Source: Microcaldota archaeon (GTDB lineage: Archaea > Micrarchaeota > Micrarchaeia > Micrarchaeales > CABMGC01). Taken from it: DNA of 7,256 nt. The DNA lies in assembly GCA_021846005.1 (NCBI GenBank), contig JAJZIZ010000032.1, positions 1 to 7,256 of the forward strand, written 5' to 3'. Shown here piece after piece: positions 1 to 4,584 of this stretch (positions within the stretch are counted from its first letter, which is position 1; every line of letters starts with the position of its first letter). A model generated the notes under the pieces. It saw nothing but the letters and a program-made list of their open reading frames with translations. It was not told the DNA's origin and made no database searches. The translations under genes and the position numbers were made by a program.

Positions 1-18
1 GAGGTTAAAGGTGCTAGA

Positions 19-273
19 ATGGTAAAATACATGATTGCAGAGCAACTCGTGGGAAAGGAAGTCGTAACAAATGACGGATTCGACCTTGGCAAATTCATAG
101 ATGCCGAGATAAGCGAGACGTCCGGGCAGCTCAGCGCTTTGCTAGTGGAACCGAACGTGGACAGCGAGTTCGTCAACAAGCTGAGCGCGAAGGGAGGCAG
201 GCTTTCCGTACCCTATACAAGCGTCCTTGCAGTTAACGATTTCATAGTTGTCGACAGAAAGAACATAGTTTAG
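19..273 (+). CDS. Small PRC-barrel domain protein
   Basis: This 84-residue protein is essentially one PRC-barrel domain, a small beta-barrel fold common as a stand-alone protein in archaea. The sequence shows the usual opening, a short helix then a beta strand ending in a turn (IAEQLVGKEVVTNDGFDLGK, residues 6-25), followed by alternating strands that end in VNDFIVVDRK. Family knowledge: archaeal PRC-barrel proteins are mostly uncharacterised; some haloarchaeal members take part in cell division, and others are linked to RNA processing. No partner is identifiable here. The ATG at 19 is preceded by AAAGGTG (7-13), a fair Shine-Dalgarno match with 5 bases of spacing, which favours it over the in-frame ATG at 31. 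The stop TAG (271-273) is followed directly by GTG (274-276), so the gene is probably co-transcribed with RNase HII. Its promoter would lie outside the window. The domain call is solid; the cellular role is unknown. Confidence 0.85.
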   Translation: MVKYMIAEQLVGKEVVTNDGFDLGKFIDAEISETSGQLSALLVEPNVDSEFVNKLSAKGGRLSVPYTSVLAVNDFIVVDRKNIV

Positions 274-281
274 GTGTTTTT

Positions 282-986
282 ATCATCATCGCTGGCGGCG
301 ACGAGGCGGGCCGCGGCGCAGTGGTGGGCCCGATAATTGTAAGTATAGTCAGCGTGAGCAAGGGCAAGGAAGGCAAGCTTTCCCGAATAGGCGTACGCGA
401 TTCTAAAATGCTGACACGCCGCAGGCGCAAATTTCTTCTCGATGAAATAAACTCAATAGCAGACGAAGTCAAGGTCTACTCCATATCCAACAGCGAGATA
501 AACGAGGCAATGCGCAACAAGATATCAATAAACGAGCTTGAGGCGCTCAATTTTGCAAAGCTAATTGATTCTGTTTCAATAATTCCCGAGAAGATATACC
601 TCGATTCTCCTGATGTGGTTCCTGAGCGATTTGGGCTGCGCATAAAGCTGCTCTCGAAAAAAAATATGCGCATAGAAGGCGTACCGCAGCCAAGAAAGGA
701 GCGCAGCCGGGGTTCCATAAAGATAGTCTCGGAGCACAAGGCCGACGCGAGGTATCCTGTGGTTTCAGCAGCAAGCATAGTCGCCAAGACTACCCGTGAT
801 GCTGAAATTGAAGGGATAGCCGACGAGTTGGGCATGGACATTGGTTCCGGGTATCCTTCTGATCGGTACACCATAGACGCGATAAAGGCAGATCTCAGCA
901 AGAATGTATTATCTCCGTACATACGCAATTACTGGAAGACGATGAGCCTGATCAAGCAGATGAAAATAGATGACTTCATAAGCTGA
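282..986 (+). CDS. rnhB: Ribonuclease HII (start codon uncertain)
   Basis: RNase HII cleaves the RNA strand of RNA/DNA hybrids and starts removal of single ribonucleotides from DNA. Counting from the ATC at 282, the catalytic DEDD set is visible: Asp7 and Glu8 in GGDEAGRG (294-317), Asp108 in IYLDSPD and Asp155 in KADARYP. Other family signatures are RDSK, SAASIVAKTTRD and GSGYPSD. The total of about 234 residues is normal for an archaeal enzyme. The start is the odd point. The frame is open from 237, but it has no ATG, GTG or TTG before the GTG at 321, and starting there would lose Asp7 and Glu8. Possible solutions are a rare ATC start (282, 285 or 288), or one base missing from the T5 run at 277-281; with six T's, the GTG at 274 would give MFFIIIAGGDEAGRG. 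NrdR follows after 5 bases, so the two are probably in one operon. Family call is very sure; the exact 5' end is not. Confidence 0.93.
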   Translation: MIIAGGDEAGRGAVVGPIIVSIVSVSKGKEGKLSRIGVRDSKMLTRRRRKFLLDEINSIADEVKVYSISNSEINEAMRNKISINELEALNFAKLIDSVSIIPEKIYLDSPDVVPERFGLRIKLLSKKNMRIEGVPQPRKERSRGSIKIVSEHKADARYPVVSAASIVAKTTRDAEIEGIADELGMDIGSGYPSDRYTIDAIKADLSKNVLSPYIRNYWKTMSLIKQMKIDDFIS

Positions 987-991
987 CAAAT

Positions 992-1486
992 ATGAAATGC
1001 CCATACTGCAGGAATGAGGATACAGAAGTGGTAGACTCCAGAGAGGTCATGGGAAAGGACGTCACCAGGCGCAGGAGGGAATGTACCATCTGCCATCGCA
1101 GGTTTACGACCTACGAACGTGCAGAAATCGAGGAGATAACAGTTATAAAAAGGGACAACAGGAGGGAGCAGTTTGACAGAAACAAGCTTCTTGGAGGGAT
1201 AATGAAGGCCTGCGAGAAGAGGGAGATAAGCCGCGCCGTGATGGAAGATCTTGCAGACAGGACTGAAGCCAAGATCCGTGCGAAAGGCGTCATAGAGACC
1301 ACAAGCCGTGACATAGGGAACATGGTAATGAAGGAATTGATAAAAATAGATCCTGTAGCGTACATCCGCTTTGCGAGCGTCTACCAGAATTTCGGCTCTC
1401 CGGAAGAATTTACGCGCGCAGTATCTGTCATCGGAAAAGGAAGTTCAGACAAAGGAAAGCCTCATGTTAAAAAAGCAAAGCGCTGA
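992..1486 (+). CDS. nrdR: Transcriptional repressor NrdR
   Basis: NrdR is an ATP/dATP-sensing repressor that in bacteria binds paired 16-bp NrdR boxes upstream of ribonucleotide reductase genes. The 164-residue protein has the standard architecture. The N-terminal zinc ribbon has Cys3, Cys6, Cys31 and Cys34 (CPYC and CTIC) with the VVDSR segment and the basic RRRR run at 26-29. An ATP-cone follows at about 49-139, ending in the hallmark VAYIRFASVYQNF. A Lys-rich tail of about 20 residues (KGSSDKGKPHVKKAKR) extends beyond usual bacterial lengths. The ATG at 992 starts directly at the conserved MKCPYC; no clear Shine-Dalgarno sequence precedes it, and it lies 5 bases after the rnhB stop, which points to co-transcription. 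NrdR is mainly bacterial and only patchy in archaea, so ancient transfer is likely. No reductase gene and no convincing NrdR box lies in this window. The identity is secure; the target genes here are unknown. Confidence 0.96.
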   Translation: MKCPYCRNEDTEVVDSREVMGKDVTRRRRECTICHRRFTTYERAEIEEITVIKRDNRREQFDRNKLLGGIMKACEKREISRAVMEDLADRTEAKIRAKGVIETTSRDIGNMVMKELIKIDPVAYIRFASVYQNFGSPEEFTRAVSVIGKGSSDKGKPHVKKAKR

Positions 1487-1499
1487 ATCCCGGATTCAG
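1483..1499. repeat. 8-bp inverted repeat at the nrdR stop codon
   Basis: CTGAATCC-C-GGATTCAG is a perfect 8-bp inverted repeat with a 1-base centre. It overlaps the nrdR TGA (1484-1486) and lies between convergent genes. As RNA it would fold into a short hairpin once the loop opens, so it could mark transcript ends; as DNA it could be a dimer-binding site. No T-tract follows on the plus strand, so a terminator role is unproven. Confidence 0.4.
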
Positions 1500-1547
1500 G
1501 ATGTTCGGGCTAATCTCTAAATCTGCATTCTGATAAAACGCATTCCT

Positions 1548-2156
1548 TCAGCTTCCGCCCAAGTTATTGTAAGCGACGAATTTTGCATAATATGGGGAAA
1601 CCGTAAGGAGCGCACTGCCGCTGGTGTTGTAAACCGGAAGATTGTTAGAGCATGCCCTGCATATTCTGTAGCTTATGATGAAATTCGGGTTCAGTTCAGT
1701 TCCCAGCGAAGGATAATATCCTTCAAGAGTGGCTTCGCAGTATACTGTATTGTATGGTATGGAATTGGAGGCAAGGCAGCTTCCGTAGTAAATGCTATTT
1801 GCAAAAGTAGGCTTCACAGTGAATGAATTTGAGGGAAACTGGATCTGGGTTCCCATCCCGTTGCTCATTATCACCACTGCCTCTGTGCCAATGCTGTTTG
1901 TCATCACATATGCGCCATAGCATGGGAACGACGGGGTGATATAGCAATGCGCCGGCGGGTATACCTGCTTTCCTGTCGCAGAGGATATCGCAACTCCCAG
2001 GACAAGGAACATTATTACCGAGATTATTACCCACGAATATATTGTTAGGAATTCAACAGCAGGCTGCCCTTTGGCATGTCCACCGAGCTTCCTCTCCTGC
2101 GCCTGAATCCGGATATCGGCAAGCTGCCCACTCTCTCTGCGGGTCTCAAATCCCAT
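1548..2156 (-). CDS. Pilin-like secreted protein with class III signal peptide
   Basis: This 202-residue protein carries an archaeal type IV pilin/archaellin-type leader. A charged segment ends in HAKG (27-30), then QPAVEF with Glu35 at mature position +5, then a hydrophobic helix at about 37-60. Prepilin peptidase (PibD/FlaK type) would be expected to cut between Gly30 and Gln31. The mature part (about 172 residues) has six cysteines (71, 79, 127, 140, 166, 169), is rich in Ser, Asn and Tyr, and has one N-glycosylation sequon (NTS at 177). It resembles the small single-pilin surface proteins abundant in archaea; no specific family was recognised beyond the leader. The 30-residue leader is long for this class, but no alternative in-frame start exists between ATG 2156 and the cleavage site. 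The gene lies 27 bp downstream of Trm5 on the same strand and has its own strong TATA/BRE. It converges with nrdR. A structural pilus or a minor surface protein are both possible. Confidence 0.75.
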   Translation of the reverse strand: MGFETRRESGQLADIRIQAQERKLGGHAKGQPAVEFLTIYSWVIISVIMFLVLGVAISSATGKQVYPPAHCYITPSFPCYGAYVMTNSIGTEAVVIMSNGMGTQIQFPSNSFTVKPTFANSIYYGSCLASNSIPYNTVYCEATLEGYYPSLGTELNPNFIISYRICRACSNNLPVYNTSGSALLTVSPYYAKFVAYNNLGGS

Positions 2157-2173
2157 GTCCTTATCTGGGTTCC

Positions 2174-2191
2174 TATATTTATATTACTTTT
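2174..2191 (-). promoter_or_regulatory. BRE/TATA promoter of the pilin-like gene
   Basis: Read on the minus strand, GAAAAGTAA (2183-2191) followed by TATAAATATA (2174-2183) forms a good archaeal BRE plus TATA box. The TATA centre is about 22-25 bases upstream of the ATG at 2156, so transcription should begin at or very near the start codon, giving a leaderless mRNA. The element overlaps the Trm5 stop codon (2184-2186), letting the pilin-like gene be expressed separately from Trm5. Confidence 0.6.
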
Positions 2192-3140
2192 CGCTATGCT
2201 TTCCCACTCTTTCCTTCGCGGCATTCGTCTTTGCAATCTGAAAATTTATCACTATCTCGGATATGTCCGCAGAATAGGGCCTCACCTCCCGTTTCCCAAG
2301 AAGCTTGAACTTTCTGCTTTTTTTCACGGAAAGCAATTTCAACTTTTTAAGCGCTTCTTTCCCCCCGTCTTCTACAAAAGCATAATAATGCATTACGCAC
2401 CTCTTCCCGGCAATCCTGAACGCCGCTTCAAGGAAGCGTTCAGAGTCCATCGGAAGCGGCATCAGTATCCTGTCTGCAAATCCCAAGTATTTTCTCGGCG
2501 GACTGCCGGCGTCTCCCAAAACCGGAAAGAAGTTCCAAGCCTTATTGAGCTCTCTGTTCATTACCGCGTATTTATGCCCTTCACTGTTCATCTCTATTCC
2601 TACGACTTCAGAGTTCCTGTTCTTCTTAGCTATTTCTATCGCAAAGGGCCCAATTCCTGAAAACATGACGACAACTTTCTCCCCATCTTTAGACAAGTCT
2701 ACAATCCTCTTCCTCTCATATGCAAGCCTCGGTGAGAAATAAACCTTTCTTACGTCCAGCATAAAGGAGCATCCGTTCTCTTTGTGTATGGTGGTGTAAC
2801 TCCTCTTTCCTGTTATGTATGTATATTTTCTTTTTCTGTATTTTCCTTCAACAGGTCCGCCTTTGCCTAGCACTGTAACTATGTTCTTGTGAGTATCCAT
2901 TATGTACTTTGCAGCAGATTCAGGATGGCTTATCTTTGAGTCTATTATGGCTATGCCTCCTATGGCATCGAAGCCGATCCTGAAAGGCTTCGCAACGACC
3001 GCTTCTTTCTCTGACACAGCCGCTGCGTTTGCCTTTCTCCCGGTTTCTTCTTCTGCTGGAACTTCTTTATTGCCCGGTACTGCATTCTTTTTCTTGGCGT
3101 TATCTGCTTTTTCTTTTTGCAGTGCCCGTTTCCTTTTCAT
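2184..3140 (-). CDS. trm5: Trm5/Met10-like tRNA (guanine37-N1) methyltransferase
   Basis: Archaeal Trm5 transfers a methyl group from S-adenosylmethionine to N1 of G37 in tRNA, which prevents +1 frameshifting; some paralogues act in wyosine synthesis. The 318 residues show FRIGFDAIGGIAII (53-66), HKNIVTVLGKGGPVEGKYR (84-102), the linker RKVYFSPRLAYERKRI (131-146), SAM motif I VMFSGIGPFAI (158-168), the ribose-binding acidic site IEMN (182-185), LGD (208-210) and the post-motif DRILMPLP (223-230). Oddities are a Lys/Ala/Glu-rich extension of about 50 residues before the first conserved block, Val158 where the family usually has Asp in DMFAGVGPF, and Pro228 where many members have Asn. These may be lineage variants or hint at altered substrate. 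ATG 3140 is the first start after an in-frame stop, about 35 bases below a TATA box. The methyltransferase family is sure; the exact subfamily (Trm5a, b or c) is not. Confidence 0.88.
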   Translation of the reverse strand: MKRKRALQKEKADNAKKKNAVPGNKEVPAEEETGRKANAAAVSEKEAVVAKPFRIGFDAIGGIAIIDSKISHPESAAKYIMDTHKNIVTVLGKGGPVEGKYRKRKYTYITGKRSYTTIHKENGCSFMLDVRKVYFSPRLAYERKRIVDLSKDGEKVVVMFSGIGPFAIEIAKKNRNSEVVGIEMNSEGHKYAVMNRELNKAWNFFPVLGDAGSPPRKYLGFADRILMPLPMDSERFLEAAFRIAGKRCVMHYYAFVEDGGKEALKKLKLLSVKKSRKFKLLGKREVRPYSADISEIVINFQIAKTNAAKERVGKHSEK

Positions 3141-3170
3141 AAAGATTCATGCTTCTTCTTTCTTTTTGCA

Positions 3171-3188
3171 TTTTTATATACTTTTGTG
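3171..3188 (-). promoter_or_regulatory. Candidate BRE/TATA promoter of trm5
   Basis: On the minus strand, CACAAAAG (3181-3188) precedes TATATAAAAA (3171-3180). The TATA centre lies about 36 bases upstream of ATG 3140, which predicts a start near 3150 and a leader of about 10 bases without a Shine-Dalgarno sequence. The assignment rests on position and composition only. Confidence 0.5.
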
Positions 3189-3233
3189 GCATCCGTTTCT
3201 ATCCTATCCTCATCAAGGCCTTTTTCAGTATCT

Positions 3234-3269
3234 ATAAGTTCATAAACTTATGGCGCTACAATCCAGCGC
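3234..3269. repeat. Two tandem inverted repeats upstream of the orphan gene promoter
   Basis: ATAAGTT-CATA-AACTTAT (3234-3251) is a perfect 7-bp inverted repeat with a 4-base loop, and it can extend by a T-G and a C-G pair. It is followed at once by GCGCT-ACAATCC-AGCGC (3253-3269), a 5-bp inverted repeat. Both lie between the divergent trm5 and 3334 promoters and end right at the BRE of the latter, where archaeal activators commonly bind. They are candidate operator sites; no regulator is identified. Confidence 0.45.
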
Positions 3270-3282
3270 AAACATTTTATAT
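3268..3282 (+). promoter_or_regulatory. Candidate BRE/TATA promoter of the 3334 gene
   Basis: GCAAACA (3268-3274) followed by TTTTATAT (3275-3282) resembles BRE plus TATA. A start about 25 bases after the TATA centre would fall near 3305, leaving a leader of about 30 bases that contains the ribosome binding site at 3316-3323. A second AT-rich stretch, AATATATATT (3295-3304), is a less well-placed alternative. Confidence 0.45.
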
Positions 3283-3315
3283 CTCTTATTTGCTAATATA
3301 TATTGATCTTTAATT

Positions 3316-3323
3316 AGGAGAGG
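3316..3323 (+). promoter_or_regulatory. Shine-Dalgarno site that decides the 3334 start
   Basis: AGGAGAGG ends 10 bases before ATG 3334 and abuts a decoy ATG at 3324. The spacing favours 3334. The frame from 3324 gives only 63 residues without visible domain features, while 3334 opens 222 residues. The two ATGs sit in an exact repeat of ATGTCACA (3324-3331 and 3334-3341). Confidence 0.55.
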
Positions 3324-3333
3324 ATGTCACAAA

Positions 3334-4002
3334 ATGTCACATGCAGTAAAACAATCGGCATATGTAAAAGAGCACCTGGGTACATCAGGCCTGATACTGA
3401 TAAAGCCTGCCAGCGATCTCAATACCGGATCGGAAAATGCATATTTAAGGAAAGACTACAATGCACTTCAAAACCTTATGGGAGAATACAAACTGGTTTT
3501 GCCAAATTGTACTGAGATGTTTGAGGCAATGCATGAAAATCACGATATCACAAATCTCCTAAAGTCAGATGGGCGATCAGTATACTTGAGAGAACCTTGC
3601 GATCTAAGCGAAGGCATTTATCTTCTGGAAAGAGGAAAGCTTACAGGAAAACCAGCACCTCCAGGACTGGTCGATCCGGACCGCAGAGTCAGGGTGTGGG
3701 AAGGCCACAATCCCTCTGCACTGTTTGTGCTCCCTGACGAAATTGCACACAAACGAAATTACCGCTTTATGATAGATTCGGTAAACAATCCTTCTTTCAC
3801 GACTGACATCTTTATAGGCATTGACCCAAAACATAATCTTCCTGGCAATTCCAATTCCGGAAGTTTTCCTTCATCCTGGTCAAAATCCATGATTTCATCA
3901 TATAATGCTTCAGTGGCTGAAACTGCAAAGATAGAAAGCCGTCGACCGGGTTCTCTCAGAAACACAATGGAGTTTCTCAAAAAAGCAAAAAGGATTCCTT
4001 AG
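3334..4002 (+). CDS. Unrecognised protein, possibly frameshifted near its C-terminus
   Basis: I do not recognise this 222-residue protein. It looks cytosolic: there is no signal peptide or membrane helix, and the composition is mixed and charged. It has only two cysteines (59 and 88), a Pro/Gly/Arg-rich middle (KPAPPGLVDPDRRVRVWEGH, 109-128), a strand-like FTTDIFIGIDP stretch at about 154-164 and a Ser/Asn-rich linker (about 169-191). It is monocistronic, with a clear Shine-Dalgarno site, its own TATA/BRE and tandem inverted repeats upstream, so expression is likely and perhaps regulated. It stands just before spt5. The stop at 4000-4002 may not be the true end: in the -1 frame the sequence reads on through DSLAIGNAAAFHGVGTMAAG to a TAG at 4056-4058, which would give about 241 residues if one A were added in the A6 (3979-3984) or A5 (3987-3991) run. 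Coding status is likely; function is unknown. Confidence 0.6.
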   Translation: MSHAVKQSAYVKEHLGTSGLILIKPASDLNTGSENAYLRKDYNALQNLMGEYKLVLPNCTEMFEAMHENHDITNLLKSDGRSVYLREPCDLSEGIYLLERGKLTGKPAPPGLVDPDRRVRVWEGHNPSALFVLPDEIAHKRNYRFMIDSVNNPSFTTDIFIGIDPKHNLPGNSNSGSFPSSWSKSMISSYNASVAETAKIESRRPGSLRNTMEFLKKAKRIP

Positions 4003-4014
4003 CCATAGGCAATG

Positions 4015-4050
4015 CTGCCGCGTTCCATGGCGTAGGCACAATGGCGGCAG
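4015..4050 (+). repeat. GC-rich inverted repeat after the unrecognised gene
   Basis: CTGCCGC (4015-4021) pairs with GCGGCAG (4044-4050) across a 22-base loop; a bulged G allows two further pairs. The block 4002-4058 is clearly richer in G+C than the AT-rich stretch that follows (4059-4098). It can be read either as a transcript-end hairpin or as the frameshifted C-terminal coding tail of the upstream gene. Both explanations use the same bases. Confidence 0.35.
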
Positions 4051-4079
4051 GCACATAGTAAGTATTATATTATTAATCG

Positions 4080-4090
4080 TTCATATATCT
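4080..4090 (+). promoter_or_regulatory. Candidate TATA box for the spt5 operon
   Basis: TTCATATATCT is the best-placed TATA-like element before spt5. Its centre near 4086 predicts initiation at about 4110-4113, within the inverted repeat at 4099-4125. That is just before an ATG at 4115 and about 25 bases before the TTG at 4138. TATTATATTATT at 4063-4074 is an alternative that would place the whole inverted repeat in the leader. Confidence 0.4.
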
Positions 4091-4098
4091 CTTGATTA

Positions 4099-4125
4099 TT
4101 AGACCTTATGAGACATGCGGTCTAA
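4099..4125. repeat. 7-bp inverted repeat at the predicted spt5 transcription start
   Basis: TTAGACC (4099-4105) and GGTCTAA (4119-4125) form a perfect 7-bp inverted repeat around a 13-base loop, followed by more A's. Lying between the TATA element and the spt5 start, it could be a repressor-type operator or a 5' leader hairpin. A terminator is less likely because no T-tract follows on the plus strand. Confidence 0.4.
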
Positions 4126-4137
4126 AAAAGTGGTATA

Positions 4138-4584
4138 TTGTACCTTATAATACGCGTAACGTCAAGCCAGGAAAAGATAACTGCAGACATACTAGAAAAC
4201 AAGATACTTAAGGGAACACTTCCGATATATTCTCTTGTCTTCCCTCCTGGTATGCGAGGTTACCTTATAGTGGAAGCGGAGAATGAAAATGCATGCAGGG
4301 AGCTCATAATGAACGAGCCCCACGTCAAGGGAATGCTCTCCAGCCATTTATCCGAAGAGGAAGTAGCAAAGATGCTTACGATAAAGCAGGTAGCGCAGGA
4401 CATAGGAGTCAATGACATTGTAGAGTTCCTGGCAGGCCCATTCAAGGGCTACAAGGCAAAGGTGAGGAAGGTTGACTCTGCAAAGGACGAGATAACCGTG
4501 GAACTTATGGACGTCGCAGTGCCTATTCCAGTGACTACAAAATCTAACACTGCAAAGATAATTGAAAAAGCCGAGGTAGTATAA
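4138..4584 (+). CDS. spt5: Transcription elongation factor Spt5 (NusG family)
   Basis: Archaeal Spt5 binds the clamp of RNA polymerase, usually with Spt4, and promotes processive elongation and coupling with the ribosome. The 148 residues hold an NGN domain (about 1-85: IIRVTSSQEKITADIL, VFPPGMRGYLIVEAE, VKGMLSS) and one KOW domain (about 91-135: VNDIVEFLAGPFKGYKAKVR with VELMDVAVPIPVTTK). Size and order are standard. The start is a TTG at 4138 right at the conserved N-terminus, without a good Shine-Dalgarno sequence; an in-frame TAA at 4123 rules out a longer uninterrupted frame. One more A in the A6 run at 4124-4129 would join it to ATG 4115 and add MRSKKSGI, matching a leaderless start. 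Its stop overlaps the uL11 start as TAATG, so the two are probably translationally coupled. The spt5-uL11 order is the common archaeal arrangement, although SecE is not upstream. Confidence 0.95.
   Translation: MYLIIRVTSSQEKITADILENKILKGTLPIYSLVFPPGMRGYLIVEAENENACRELIMNEPHVKGMLSSHLSEEEVAKMLTIKQVAQDIGVNDIVEFLAGPFKGYKAKVRKVDSAKDEITVELMDVAVPIPVTTKSNTAKIIEKAEVV

Noticed and set aside
476..928. Long antisense frame across RNase HII
   Set aside because: It is a mirror of a well-supported gene with no promoter or domain.
1490..2112. An 11-bp sequence CCGGATTCAGG (1490-1500) with its inverse at 2102-2112, flanking much of the pilin-like gene
   Set aside because: Exact 11-mers recur by chance several times in a window this size, there are no target-site duplications, and the second copy is inside the coding sequence.
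2076..2660. A 194-codon open frame on the plus strand over the pilin-like and trm5 genes
   Set aside because: It is antisense to two genes with clear protein signatures, spans their junction and promoter, and shows no domain.
3271..3310. AT-rich stretches considered as NrdR boxes
   Set aside because: They lack the paired ACA...TGT flanks and the two-box spacing of NrdR sites, and they are better explained as TATA elements.
3324..3515. A 63-codon frame starting at the first ATG after the Shine-Dalgarno site
   Set aside because: The spacing from the ribosome binding site is too short, and the frame lies inside the longer 3334 gene without recognisable features.
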